A stretch of DNA of 32,343 bases from Sulfuriferula multivorans (lineage in GTDB: Bacteria; Pseudomonadota; Gammaproteobacteria; Burkholderiales; Sulfuriferulaceae). Below are positions 8,204-17,706 of this stretch, one piece after another. The translations under genes were made by a program, and so were the position numbers. The stretch covers positions 1 through 32,343 of the forward strand of contig NZ_BGOW01000007.1 of assembly GCF_003851125.1 (NCBI RefSeq), read 5' to 3'. Below the pieces are notes generated by a model. That model was given only the letters and a program-made list of their open reading frames with translations, did no database searches and was not told where the DNA came from. How positions within the stretch are numbered: the first letter of the stretch is position 1; each line of letters begins with the position of its first letter.

Positions 8204-9553
8204 TCATTCATTGGATAGATTCTCTGCACTGGGCAAGCATGCTCGTGTATGGACAAGTTCCCCGAGAATATAGGTGGCTGCCACAGCCCGATCATCACCC
8301 AGCGTCATAAATATGAACAGGCGTTCGATCAGGGTCGTCGCACTGCGCATGCGCCGCGCCATGAGCGGTGTTGATTCGGGATCCAGCACGATAAAATCGG
8401 CTTCTTTACCGGGAGCCAGGTTACCAATATTGTCATCCAACCCCAGAGCTTTGGCATTGCCCAGGGTGGCCAGATAGAAAGCCTGTAAAGGTGACAGGGT
8501 GTAACCCCGCAGCTGTGCCACTTTGTATGATTCACCCAGGGTGCGCAGCATGCTGAAACTGGTACCGCCGCCTACATCGGTAGCCACGCCCACGCGCATA
8601 CCTGAATCCAGTGCCCCGGCAAGATCAAACAAACCGCTGCCCAGAAACAGGTTCGAGGTGGGGCAGAAAGCGGCTGTCGCGCCGCTATCCACCATGCGCT
8701 GACGGTCGTCTTCATCGAGATGGATACAGTGCGCGTAGACGGCACGCTCGCGCAACAGGCCATAGTGGTCGTAGACGTCAAGGTAACTCCGGCTCCACGG
8801 AAACAGCCTGGTCACCCATGCCACTTCGTCCATATTTTCCGCGAGGTGGGTGTGGATATGCACCTCGGGATAGTTGCGTGCTAGCTCGCCCACTTGGGCT
8901 AGTTGCGCATCCGACGAGGTAACGGCGAAGCGCGGGGTGATGGCATACCCCAGTCGCCCTTGTCCGTGCCAGCGTTCTATCAGCGCTGCCGAATCGGCAT
9001 ACGCGCTATCAGGTGTATCGCGCAAAAACTCGGGGCAGTTACGATCCATCAGCACTTTGCCCGCCACCATGCGCAGGGCTCGCTGCCCAGCTACGGCGAA
9101 GAAGGCATCCAGCGATTGACGGTGGGTCGTGCCAAACACTAACGCTGTTGTGGTGCCGTTGCGCAGCAATTCGTCAAGGAAGAATCCAGCGACTTCTGTC
9201 GCGTGGTTCATGTCGTCGAAACGACCTTCGGCGGGAAAGGTGTAATGCTCCAGCCAGTCCAGTAGTTGCTTCCCCGGCGAGGCGATGACATCTGTCTGGG
9301 AATAGTGGATATGGGTATCGATGAAGCCCGGCAAAATCATCCGGCCCGAGTAGTCGGTAAGCTGTGTGCCGGCCGGCAGCGTGGGGTGCAATTCTGCGTA
9401 GCCACCAAGCGCGAGCACGCGGCCATTCTCCACGACCATCAAGCCGTCCGGGATAAACTGATAGGAGTGGTCAGCACCCGCCTCACCGGGGTTGGCGAGA
9501 AAATGCAGGATAGACCCACGAAAGGCATTACATACTGCTGCCGTCATGCTCAT
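8204..9553 (-). CDS. guaD: Guanine deaminase (amidohydrolase type)
   Basis: A 449-residue cytoplasmic zinc enzyme converting guanine to xanthine and ammonia. The sequence shows the GuaD hallmark PGFIDTHIHYSQTD with metal ligands His81 and His83, followed by LLDWLEHYTFPAE, then HTHLAENMDEV, YAHCIHLDEDD, and the late ligand Asp in VATDVGGGTSFSM. Length fits the family. Its ATG overlaps the PuuD stop codon as ATGA, indicating translational coupling. It supplies xanthine to the XdhAB enzyme encoded upstream in the same transcript. The next gene, 8-oxoguanine deaminase, belongs to the same superfamily but a different subgroup. Confidence 0.95.
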   Translation of the reverse strand: MSMTAAVCNAFRGSILHFLANPGEAGADHSYQFIPDGLMVVENGRVLALGGYAELHPTLPAGTQLTDYSGRMILPGFIDTHIHYSQTDVIASPGKQLLDWLEHYTFPAEGRFDDMNHATEVAGFFLDELLRNGTTTALVFGTTHRQSLDAFFAVAGQRALRMVAGKVLMDRNCPEFLRDTPDSAYADSAALIERWHGQGRLGYAITPRFAVTSSDAQLAQVGELARNYPEVHIHTHLAENMDEVAWVTRLFPWSRSYLDVYDHYGLLRERAVYAHCIHLDEDDRQRMVDSGATAAFCPTSNLFLGSGLFDLAGALDSGMRVGVATDVGGGTSFSMLRTLGESYKVAQLRGYTLSPLQAFYLATLGNAKALGLDDNIGNLAPGKEADFIVLDPESTPLMARRMRSATTLIERLFIFMTLGDDRAVAATYILGELVHTRACLPSAENLSNE

Positions 9554-10749
9554 TTAGAGGGGCCCCCGGCAATCCCCCAGGCAACAATAAATTGCCGTTC
9601 CTGATCGGTCATGCCTGTCAGATTTCCGAGCGGCATGGCCCGACTGGATACCTGCTGATAAATCTGTGTGGCGTGGGAGGCGATACGCTCAGGCGTATCC
9701 AGCATCACACCCTTGGGTGCAGCAACAAAACCTGCCTGGGTAACTTTCTCGGCATGACAACTTGCACAACGGTTTTGCACGATATGTACTACCTGTGCAA
9801 ACTGATCGGCGGTATTCACAGAAGCGACAGCCTGGGGTGCGGATGCAGGAGAGATGGCAAACGCTACACCAGCCAGCAGAACCACCCCCAGCACTATCGG
9901 CACCGGTGAGGCGTGCCCTTTGTGACGAGCGACGAAATACACGCGAATAGCTGCACCCGCAATGGAAATGGCGATAAGAAGCACCCAGTTATACGGGTGA
10001 TTAAACACCATCGCATAGTGATTGCTCATCATGGTGAATATCACCGGCAAGGTGAAGTAGGTGTTATGCAGCGAACGTTGCCTGGCCTTTAATCCTGGCG
10101 CGGGGTCGGGTTCGCGGCCTGCCAGTTTGGCTTTTATCAGCTCGCGCTGACCGGGGATAATGACAAAAAATACGTTGGCGACCATCAGAGTACCGAGCAT
10201 GGCGCCATAGTGAATGAAGGCGCCGCGACCACTAAATACATGGCACAACCCCCACGCAGCAGCGGCAGCCAGCATTGCTACCGCCAGCCCAAGCTGGCGG
10301 TCATTTCGCCCCAGGGGAGAACGACACAAGCCGTCGTAAAACAGCCAACCCAACACCAGGGTACCGAGACCAATAGTAATGGCCTCCATTGGTGAAAGCG
10401 CGGCTACCGCAGGATCAATCAGATAGGTCCCCGCCCCTACATAGTAAACCAGGCACAACATGAAAAAGCCCGATAACCATGTGGTGTAGGCTTCCCATTT
10501 GAACCAGTGCAACGGCTCCGGCAATAACTGCGGTGCCACACGGTATTTTTGCGCGTGGTAAAAACCGCCGCCGTGAACTGACCATACTTCCCCGGCAATC
10601 CCTTTGTCGGAATCATCCGGATTTTTTGGCTGGAGCAGATGGTTATCCAGCCAGACAAAATAAAACGAAGCGCCTATCCAGGCGATGCCACTAATCAGGT
10701 GCAGCCAACGTCCCAAAAGATTAAGCCAGTCCAGCCAGTAAGGATTCAT
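9550..10749 (-). CDS. puuD: Membrane-bound urate oxidase with C-terminal cytochrome c domain (urate hydroxylase PuuD)
   Basis: A 399-residue protein combining a hydrophobic N-terminal part (about residues 1-310, about eight membrane segments, starting with HLISGIAWIGASFYFVWLD) and a cytochrome c domain. The heme motif CASCH lies at residues 328-332 and a likely axial Met at 372 in AMPLGN. PuuD proteins oxidise urate to 5-hydroxyisourate and pass electrons to the respiratory chain instead of making peroxide. No soluble cofactor-free uricase or HpxO-type flavoprotein gene is in the window, so this is the expected urate-oxidising step. It lies between the importer permease and guanine deaminase, five bases after the permease stop and overlapping guaD by ATGA. 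Confidence 0.95.
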   Translation of the reverse strand: MNPYWLDWLNLLGRWLHLISGIAWIGASFYFVWLDNHLLQPKNPDDSDKGIAGEVWSVHGGGFYHAQKYRVAPQLLPEPLHWFKWEAYTTWLSGFFMLCLVYYVGAGTYLIDPAVAALSPMEAITIGLGTLVLGWLFYDGLCRSPLGRNDRQLGLAVAMLAAAAAWGLCHVFSGRGAFIHYGAMLGTLMVANVFFVIIPGQRELIKAKLAGREPDPAPGLKARQRSLHNTYFTLPVIFTMMSNHYAMVFNHPYNWVLLIAISIAGAAIRVYFVARHKGHASPVPIVLGVVLLAGVAFAISPASAPQAVASVNTADQFAQVVHIVQNRCASCHAEKVTQAGFVAAPKGVMLDTPERIASHATQIYQQVSSRAMPLGNLTGMTDQERQFIVAWGIAGGPSK

Positions 10750-10754
10750 ATTGT

Positions 10755-11681
10755 TCAGCTGTGAGGGTAATAACTCTGTCCCAGGGACATCGGTTGATTA
10801 AGCAGGATAGTTTTTGGATTTCGGCTGATCAACACCAGCACAAAGATGGTCACCAGATAAGGCAACATGGAGAGTAGCTGGGAAGCAATATGTATCCCCA
10901 TGCCCTGTCCATAAAATTGAAGGATGGTAACGCCACCAAACAGGTATGCGCCCAGCAGTACACGCATGGGTTTCCATGTACCAAAAACAACCAGAGCAAG
11001 TGCAATCCAGCCCCGTCCCGCTGTCATGCCCTCTACCCATAAAGGGGTAATGGCAAGCGATAGATAGGCTCCTGCCAAGCCGCTCATGGCTCCCCCAAAC
11101 AACACCGCCATGTAGCGTATGCCTATCACTGAATAGCCGATTGCGTGCGCCGATGCGGGCGACTCGCCTACTGCGCGCAACACCAGTCCCCAGCGTGAAC
11201 GTCCGAAGAACCACTGCAGCGCGAATAACGCCACAATCGAACCGTAAACCAGAATATCGAAGTGAAATAATAACGGTCCGAAAAATGGGATATCACTCAA
11301 CAATGGAATGGTGAGCGGCTGTAGTCCGCCAAGTGTCACACCTACATAATCACGCCCGGCAAAAGCGCTCAGCCCCACGCCGAACAGGGTTAAGGCAAGC
11401 CCCGTGGCCACCTGGTTAGTTTGCAGGCTGAGAGTAAGTACCGCGAATATCAATGCCAGGGCAACACCTGAAAACATGCCAGCAGCGAAACCCAATCCCA
11501 GGCTACCCGTGTGGAAAGCGACAGCAAAGCCGGCCACTGCGCCGACCAGCATCATGCCTTCTACGCCCAGATTGAGCACTCCCGAACGCTCAGTCACCAA
11601 CTCACCAAAAGCGGCATACGCCAGCGGTGTGGCGGCTGCAACCGTGCTGGCGAAAATGGGGATAAGTTGTTCAACGCTCAT
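10755..11681 (-). CDS. ABC transporter permease, nucleoside/purine type (second permease)
   Basis: A 308-residue permease of the BPD_transp_2 family as found in BmpC/YufQ-type nucleoside importers. It is very hydrophobic (about eight to ten segments) with the conserved N-terminal TPLAYAAFGELVTERSGVLN and LGVEGMMLVGA patterns. The start codon overlaps the end of the upstream permease gene by four bases. With the ATPase and other permease it forms the membrane part of a purine or nucleoside importer embedded in the xdh operon. No binding protein is encoded in this operon; the BMP-family protein at 26595-27653 is the nearest candidate partner. Confidence 0.92.
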   Translation of the reverse strand: MSVEQLIPIFASTVAAATPLAYAAFGELVTERSGVLNLGVEGMMLVGAVAGFAVAFHTGSLGLGFAAGMFSGVALALIFAVLTLSLQTNQVATGLALTLFGVGLSAFAGRDYVGVTLGGLQPLTIPLLSDIPFFGPLLFHFDILVYGSIVALFALQWFFGRSRWGLVLRAVGESPASAHAIGYSVIGIRYMAVLFGGAMSGLAGAYLSLAITPLWVEGMTAGRGWIALALVVFGTWKPMRVLLGAYLFGGVTILQFYGQGMGIHIASQLLSMLPYLVTIFVLVLISRNPKTILLNQPMSLGQSYYPHS

Positions 11682-12787
11682 ATAAGCTCCTCGGGCAACA
11701 ACGCATCAACCGGCCTCACCTGCTCCATGGGGCGCGAGTGTGACTTGAGGCGGAAGGTGATAAAGATATCTGCAGCAAGCAGGTAAAAAAGTAGCAACCC
11801 TTGAAAGAGTCCGGTCACTGCTGAAGGCAAACCGAGGTTCATCTGCGCTGTTTCTCCACCCAGATAAAGCAGAGACATGAGCAAACTTGCCAGCAGTACT
11901 CCGAGCGGATGAAGCCGACCAACGAAAGCAACAATGATGGCAGCAAATCCGTAGCCAGGCGAAATTGTGGGTTGCAACTGACCAATCGGACCTGCCACTT
12001 CAGCCATCCCCGCAAACCCCGCCATCCCGCCGCCGATAAGCAGTGCCAGCCAGACATTGAGCTTCTCGCTAAAACCGGCATAACGCGCTGCTGCCGGCGC
12101 CAAGCCGCTTACCTGCATGCGAAAACCGGCAAACATCTTATGCGAAAAAAACCACGACACTGCTACCAGCAGCAACGCGATGACGAATGCCAGATTGGTG
12201 CGCAAGCCATCAACCAGAAGCGGCAGCATCTCTGCATCCGTGAACATTTTTGTTTGGGGAAAGTTAAAGCCATCGGGGTCACGCCAGGGACCCTGAACGA
12301 GGTAACCCAGAAATAGCTGAGCGACATATACCAACATCAGACTCACCAGTATTTCATTGGTATGAAATCGGGTACGCAAGAACGCCGGAATAGCTGCCCA
12401 GGCCATACCACCGGCCACCCCCGCACAAACCATCAGCGGCAATACCCAGGTTGCCTCCACGCCATGGAAATACAAAGCCACGCCCCCTGCTGCAATTGCG
12501 CCCATGGTGAGCTGGCCTTCCGCACCGATGTTCCATACACTGGCACGGAACCCGATGGACAACCCCAGACCGCACAGTATCAGCGGCGTGGCTTTCAATA
12601 GCCACTCACCGATACCATAGGCTGTGGTCAAAGGCTTGATAAAGAATATCCAAAAGGCATGCAGCGGATCCTTCCCCAACAAGATAAATAACAAATAGCC
12701 GGTAATCAGCATGCACACTGCCGCAATCAGCGGTGAAGCAAACATCATTAATGTTGACGGATGGGCACGGCGTTCCAGTCTAAGCAT
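11678..12787 (-). CDS. ABC transporter permease, nucleoside/purine type (first permease)
   Basis: A 369-residue inner-membrane permease of the BPD_transp_2 family (YufP-like), with multiple membrane segments and the family pattern LSIGFRASVWNIGAEGQLTMGA. I chose the ATG at 12787: it overlaps the ATPase stop by eight bases and has a GGAG ribosome binding site eight bases upstream, whereas the frame extends to 12823 without such support. Its product should pair with the second permease and the double ATPase. The neighbouring genes for guanine and urate breakdown point to purine bases or nucleosides as cargo. Confidence 0.92.
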   Translation of the reverse strand: MLRLERRAHPSTLMMFASPLIAAVCMLITGYLLFILLGKDPLHAFWIFFIKPLTTAYGIGEWLLKATPLILCGLGLSIGFRASVWNIGAEGQLTMGAIAAGGVALYFHGVEATWVLPLMVCAGVAGGMAWAAIPAFLRTRFHTNEILVSLMLVYVAQLFLGYLVQGPWRDPDGFNFPQTKMFTDAEMLPLLVDGLRTNLAFVIALLLVAVSWFFSHKMFAGFRMQVSGLAPAAARYAGFSEKLNVWLALLIGGGMAGFAGMAEVAGPIGQLQPTISPGYGFAAIIVAFVGRLHPLGVLLASLLMSLLYLGGETAQMNLGLPSAVTGLFQGLLLFYLLAADIFITFRLKSHSRPMEQVRPVDALLPEELI

Positions 12788-14318
12788 GAGCAAGCTCCGA
12801 ATTATCCTGGGTGAATTCGCCACTCATCCACAGGCCGATTTGTGCCACGCTGGTTTCTACAGCAGCTACCACCGGCGAAAGCCGTCCGTCGGCAATGACC
12901 GCGATGCGATCGCAGATCATGAATAACTCCTCCAACTCTTCCGACACCACCAGCACAGCCACCCCCTGATTTCTCAGTTCAATCAGCGCCTGTCGTATCA
13001 GTTGTGCTGCTCCTATATCCACACCCCAGGTGGGCTGGGCAACGATCATCATCTTGGGTGCGAACATGATTTCGCGGCCAACAATGAATTTTTGCAGATT
13101 CCCGCCCGATAGACTGCTTGCTAAAGCCTTGTCGCCGCCACATTTCACATTAAAACGTTTGATGACAGCCTGGGCGAAAACACGCACTGAGGAATGGTCA
13201 ATGAGCCCTCGTTTGACCATACTGCTGTCGCTACCTGTGATCAGCGCATTGAGTCCCAGACTCAATGACGGCACAGCACCGCGTCCCAAACGCTCTTCCG
13301 GCACAAAGCGCAGGCCCAACTTACGTCGCTGTGCCGGATTCAGTTTTCCTGCTGCAGTACCGCTGATATGAGTGGTGTCTGACTGCTGTGCAGGCTGTTC
13401 CCCAGATAAAGCAGCTAATAATTCTTTCTGACCATTACCTGATATTCCGGCGATCCCGACAATTTCACCGCTGCGCACTTCAAGGTCGATATTTTGCAAA
13501 TGCGTACCGAATGGATCAACGGTAGCCAGACTGAGCTGATTGATTTTGAGACGAACTTCACCGGGCGTTCGGGTATCCATTTGGCAGTGTGGCAAATCTT
13601 TGCCTATCATCATCCGCGCCAGCGATTCACGGGTTTCCTGTTTGGGGCTCGTTGTGCCCGTTACACACCCGCTGCGCAGCACCGTGGCGCTATCGCACAA
13701 TGCCTGGATTTCGTCCAGCTTGTGGCTAATGTAGAGAATGCTGCAGCCCTCGGCTGCCAGCCGACGCAGAGTTTCGAACAGCTTGAGCACAGCTTGCGGG
13801 GTAAGTACCGAGGTAGGCTCATCCATGATCAGCAGTCGGGGACGATTTAGCAGGCAACGTACAATTTCAACACGCTGGCGCTCACCGACCGACATGCTGT
13901 GCACCAACCGGTGCGGATCAATGGGTAGGCCATATTCTTCAGACACTGCACTGATGCGCTGCGCCAGCTCGGAAGATGCCATCGGCGTATCCAGGGCAAG
14001 AGAAATGTTTTCCGCCACGGTGAGTGTCTCGAACAGGGAGAAATGCTGGAACACCATACCGATACCCATGCGCCGCGCTTCGGCCGGTGATTCAATATGC
14101 ACTTCGCGGTTCTCCCACAACATCTCGCCGGCATCAGGCCTGGTCACACCGTAGATGATCTTCATCAGCGTGCTCTTGCCAGCTCCATTCTCCCCCAGCA
14201 CCGCATGGATCTCACCGGGGTACACAATCAAATCGACCTTCTCATTCGCTACCACTGAAGGATAAATTTTGGTGATGCCGCGCAATTCCAGACGCGGGTG
14301 AGAAAGTTGTATGTTCAT
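12780..14318 (-). CDS. ABC transporter ATP-binding protein, nucleoside/purine type (two ABC domains)
   Basis: A 512-residue protein with two fused ATPase domains, as in YufO/RbsA-like subunits. The first has Walker A GENGAGKST near residue 44, MVFQHFSLFETLTVAENISL after the Q-loop, signature SVGERQRVE and Walker B LLIMDEPTSVL. The second has the usual degenerate P-loop GISGNGQKELLAALSGEQP and signature LSGGNLQKFIVGRE. The start codon overlaps the xdhC stop by ATGA and the end overlaps the permease start. This is the motor of the importer within the xdh operon. A second, diverged set is at 29708-31210. Confidence 0.94.
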   Translation of the reverse strand: MNIQLSHPRLELRGITKIYPSVVANEKVDLIVYPGEIHAVLGENGAGKSTLMKIIYGVTRPDAGEMLWENREVHIESPAEARRMGIGMVFQHFSLFETLTVAENISLALDTPMASSELAQRISAVSEEYGLPIDPHRLVHSMSVGERQRVEIVRCLLNRPRLLIMDEPTSVLTPQAVLKLFETLRRLAAEGCSILYISHKLDEIQALCDSATVLRSGCVTGTTSPKQETRESLARMMIGKDLPHCQMDTRTPGEVRLKINQLSLATVDPFGTHLQNIDLEVRSGEIVGIAGISGNGQKELLAALSGEQPAQQSDTTHISGTAAGKLNPAQRRKLGLRFVPEERLGRGAVPSLSLGLNALITGSDSSMVKRGLIDHSSVRVFAQAVIKRFNVKCGGDKALASSLSGGNLQKFIVGREIMFAPKMMIVAQPTWGVDIGAAQLIRQALIELRNQGVAVLVVSEELEELFMICDRIAVIADGRLSPVVAAVETSVAQIGLWMSGEFTQDNSELAHA

Positions 14319-15385
14319 GATCGCTGACTATCCATGGCAAGTTGGAGACTGCTACTGGTGCTATGCCCGGCAAGCTGCCGCGCTTCACGTTCCTGCAACA
14401 GCTGAGCCACGACAGCAACGGCAATCGTGGCAGGCTCTTTGCCGGAAATACCCGCAATACCAATCGGGCAAGTGATGCGTTCAGCCTGAAAACCCTGTCG
14501 TGTCAGACGATGGTCAAAACGGGCTGCCTTAGTACGCGAACCGATCAGCCCGATGAAACCTCTCGTTTCATGCGTCAGAATGGCTTGGCAGATTGTGTAA
14601 TCGAGATCGTGGTCGTGCGTTAGTACCAGGAACCACGCATCTTCCGGCGCATACCGCACTTCGGCAGCAGGTATTTCGCTCTCCAGCGTGGTGACGCCGT
14701 TGTGTGCAGATGTTGGAAAAGCCCCGGCACGGGAATCCACCCAGGTAATGTCGAAAGGCAAACTGCTCAAGAGACCGACTATGGCTTGGCCAACATGGCC
14801 AGCTCCAAATATCCACAGTGGCGTGTGTTCACGATCCAGGCGTTCGAGCAGTACCTTGCCTCCATCTCGATGCATCAACCGGGTACGTAATGAATCCGGC
14901 GCAGCGCGCATCAGTGATTCGGCGTAGCTGCTGAGTTCTGTAAATTCAGGGACAGAGTGCTGAACACCTGATACAAATAGCGTACGCTGGGAGATATTTT
15001 TATCCTCTACCAGAGTAGCAAGCACAACCTGGTTGGCCTGTTGCATTTGTATATTTGCAGCACTAATAAATTCAAGATCTGCGGCTGTAAAACGCTCCCA
15101 CCACAGGTCGACTATGCCGCCGCAACACTGCCCCAATGCGGCCCCTAGAGAGAAGCGTTGGCAGTGTGATAGTTTGCCGGACTGGTCAAGCAGGTCGCGC
15201 GCCAATTCAATGGCTTTGAATTCCAGATGCCCTCCACCCAGAGTACCTGACGTGCCATGTCGATACACCAGCATTGAAGCACCCGCCTCGCGTGGCGCAG
15301 AACCACGGGTAGCTGCCACCACCACGCGGATGACATCATTTTTATTAGTTAACAGGAGTTCGAGGTCGACTAGCCAATGCTTCAT
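14315..15385 (-). CDS. xdhC: Xanthine dehydrogenase accessory protein XdhC
   Basis: A 356-residue maturation factor for xanthine dehydrogenase. Members bind molybdenum cofactor, promote its sulfuration and insert it into the XdhB subunit. The sequence has the N-terminal XdhC/CoxI pattern (ATRGSAPREAGASMLV, GTLGGGHLEFKAIE, LGAALGQCCGG) and a C-terminal Rossmann-like domain beginning PLWIFGAGHVGQAI and ending with LIGSRTKAARFDHRL and PIGIAGISGKEPATIAVAV. It overlaps xdhB by ATGA and the importer ATPase by ATGA, so production is coupled to both. Confidence 0.95.
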   Translation of the reverse strand: MKHWLVDLELLLTNKNDVIRVVVAATRGSAPREAGASMLVYRHGTSGTLGGGHLEFKAIELARDLLDQSGKLSHCQRFSLGAALGQCCGGIVDLWWERFTAADLEFISAANIQMQQANQVVLATLVEDKNISQRTLFVSGVQHSVPEFTELSSYAESLMRAAPDSLRTRLMHRDGGKVLLERLDREHTPLWIFGAGHVGQAIVGLLSSLPFDITWVDSRAGAFPTSAHNGVTTLESEIPAAEVRYAPEDAWFLVLTHDHDLDYTICQAILTHETRGFIGLIGSRTKAARFDHRLTRQGFQAERITCPIGIAGISGKEPATIAVAVVAQLLQEREARQLAGHSTSSSLQLAMDSQRS

Positions 15386-17706
15386 ACCGATTCCTCGGCC
15401 ACGGCATGATTGCGTACTGACTCCGTGTTGCCATCTATTGCATGCAAAATCGCCTGCGGCGTGGCAGGGGCAGTTAAATTCATTGCCGCTATGGGTCCCG
15501 CCGCACTGGCCACAGCGTCGCGCAAGGCATGGAAAACAGATATTGCCAGCATCAATGGCGGTTCGCCCACTGCCTTGGAATGAAAGATGGTGTCTTCGGT
15601 ATTAGGCGTGTTTTCCAGCAGACGGACGCGTGCATCCTCGGGCCAGTCGCTTACCGCCGGGATTTTGTAGGTGGACGGTGCATGTGTTTTGAGTTCGCCT
15701 TGATTGTTCCACCATAATTCCTCGCTAGTCAGCCAGCCTGCCCCTTGTAGGAAACCGCCTTCTATCTGGCCGATATCGAGAGCCGGGTTGAGCGATTTTC
15801 CTACGTCATGAAGAATATCCACCCTTAATATACGGTTCTCTCCAGTCAGGGTATCGACTGCTACCTCGGTGACGGCCGCACCATAAGCAAAATAGAAAAA
15901 AGGCCGGCCACGCAGGGTACTACGGTTGTAGTGAATTTTTGGCGTGCGATAAAAGCCGGTCGACGATAGCGAAATACGCGCCAAATAAGCATCGCGGACG
16001 AAAGCATCGAATCCCAGAGTGTTTTCACCAATACGTACCTTCCCCGCTTCAAAGACCACCTCGTGAGCCTGTACGTGATAGTTCTCGACAGCGAAAGCAA
16101 TCAGTCTTTCCTTGATTATTCGCGCCGCTATCTGGGCAGCCTTGCCATTGAGATCACTGCCTGAGGACGCGGCGGTCGCAGACGTGTTGGGTACCTTGCT
16201 GGTGTCGGTGGTGGATACCCGTACCTGATCCAGCACGATACCAAATTCGTCGGCTACGACCTGTGCGACCTTGGTAAACAACCCCTGCCCCATCTCTGTG
16301 CCGCCGTGGTTCAGCAATACACTGCCGTCGGTATACACCTGTACCAAAGCTCCAGCCTGATTGTATTGGGTCGCAGTAAAGGAGATGCCGAATTTGACTG
16401 GCGTCAATGCGATGCCACGTTTGATGATGGGGTTATGGGCATTGAATTTGGTGATAGCTGTCCGGCGTGACGTGTAGTCACTGCTGACTACCAGATCGTC
16501 GACGATTCGGTGCACAAGGTTGTCTTCGACCTGCATGTGGTAGGGGGTAACATTGCGCTCGCCGATGCCATAGAAATTGATACGCCGCACCGCCAGCGGG
16601 TCAAGATCGAGATGGCGTGCAATATCATCGAGCACCGCTTCGATTGCCATCATCCCCTGTGGTCCGCCAAAACCGCGGAAGGCCGTATTCGACACCGTAT
16701 GCGTCTTGCAACGATGCGATACGATTTGCACGTGTTCCAGAAAATAGCAATTGTCGGCGTGAAACATGGCACGATCATTGACCGGACCTGACAGATCAAC
16801 AGAGTAACCGCAGCGCGAAGCCAACATTAGCGACAGACCGAGAATGCGTCCTTTATCATCAAAACCAACGTCGTATTCTGCAATAAAGTCATGGCGTTTC
16901 CCGGTCATCACCATGTCGTCGTCGCGGTCCAACCGCACCTTGGCGGGTCGACCCGTTGCCGTGGCGACAAGCGCAGCCACGCAGGCAAACAGAGCTGGCT
17001 GGCTTTCCTTGCCACCGAAACCACCGCCCATGCGCCGACACTGCACCACTACGTCATGAGCATGTTTGCCCAGGGCATGGGCAACCAGGTGCTGAACCTC
17101 ACTGGGATGCTGGGTGGAGCTATGGACCAGTACGCCGCCATTTTCCTGAGGCAGTGCAAAGGCAATCTGTCCTTCAAGATAAAAATGGTCTTGACCGCCG
17201 ATGGAAATCGCGCCGGATAAGCGCTGCGGTGCCCCGCTAATAACTGCTTCTGGCTCGCCTCGGCGCAATGTTTCTGTAGGCAACACGAAACTGTCGGCAG
17301 CCAAAGCAGTTGCTATATCGAGTATCGCCGGCAGCGGTTCGTAGTCGATGCGTGCAAGTTTCGCTGCTCGGCGCGCCATATCAATCGAGTTGGCCGCAAC
17401 GGCAAAAATAGGCTGGCCGTGAAATTGGATGATGTCTGTGGCGAAGATTGGGTCGTCGTGCATTACCGGCCCATAGTTGTTCTCACCTGGAATATCCATG
17501 GCGGTAAAAACCCGAACCACTCCCGGCGCACTCAAGACCGCTGACAAGTCCATGTGTTTGATACGGCCATGCGCTATATCACTCATGCCAAATGCTACAT
17601 GCAGCACATTGGCTGGTAGCGCGATATCGTCCGAATAATAAGCCCGACCAGAAACATGCAAAGCGGCACTTTCGTGGGCAACAGGCTGATTCACCACAGG
17701 GTTCAT
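15382..17706 (-). CDS. xdhB: Xanthine dehydrogenase, molybdopterin-binding subunit XdhB
   Basis: A 774-residue catalytic subunit that binds molybdenum cofactor and hydroxylates hypoxanthine and xanthine to urate. Recognised family motifs in order are RMGGGFGGKE, AFRGFGGPQG, EMGQGLFTKVAQV, the Ala/Ser-rich SATAASSGSDLNGKA segment and KAVGEPPLMLA, which contains the catalytic glutamate. I chose the ATG at 17706, which overlaps the xdhA stop by ATGA and gives the usual N terminus; the longer frame to 17892 lies wholly within xdhA. It pairs with XdhA, matured by XdhC encoded immediately downstream. Confidence 0.96.
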   Translation of the reverse strand: MNPVVNQPVAHESAALHVSGRAYYSDDIALPANVLHVAFGMSDIAHGRIKHMDLSAVLSAPGVVRVFTAMDIPGENNYGPVMHDDPIFATDIIQFHGQPIFAVAANSIDMARRAAKLARIDYEPLPAILDIATALAADSFVLPTETLRRGEPEAVISGAPQRLSGAISIGGQDHFYLEGQIAFALPQENGGVLVHSSTQHPSEVQHLVAHALGKHAHDVVVQCRRMGGGFGGKESQPALFACVAALVATATGRPAKVRLDRDDDMVMTGKRHDFIAEYDVGFDDKGRILGLSLMLASRCGYSVDLSGPVNDRAMFHADNCYFLEHVQIVSHRCKTHTVSNTAFRGFGGPQGMMAIEAVLDDIARHLDLDPLAVRRINFYGIGERNVTPYHMQVEDNLVHRIVDDLVVSSDYTSRRTAITKFNAHNPIIKRGIALTPVKFGISFTATQYNQAGALVQVYTDGSVLLNHGGTEMGQGLFTKVAQVVADEFGIVLDQVRVSTTDTSKVPNTSATAASSGSDLNGKAAQIAARIIKERLIAFAVENYHVQAHEVVFEAGKVRIGENTLGFDAFVRDAYLARISLSSTGFYRTPKIHYNRSTLRGRPFFYFAYGAAVTEVAVDTLTGENRILRVDILHDVGKSLNPALDIGQIEGGFLQGAGWLTSEELWWNNQGELKTHAPSTYKIPAVSDWPEDARVRLLENTPNTEDTIFHSKAVGEPPLMLAISVFHALRDAVASAAGPIAAMNLTAPATPQAILHAIDGNTESVRNHAVAEESV

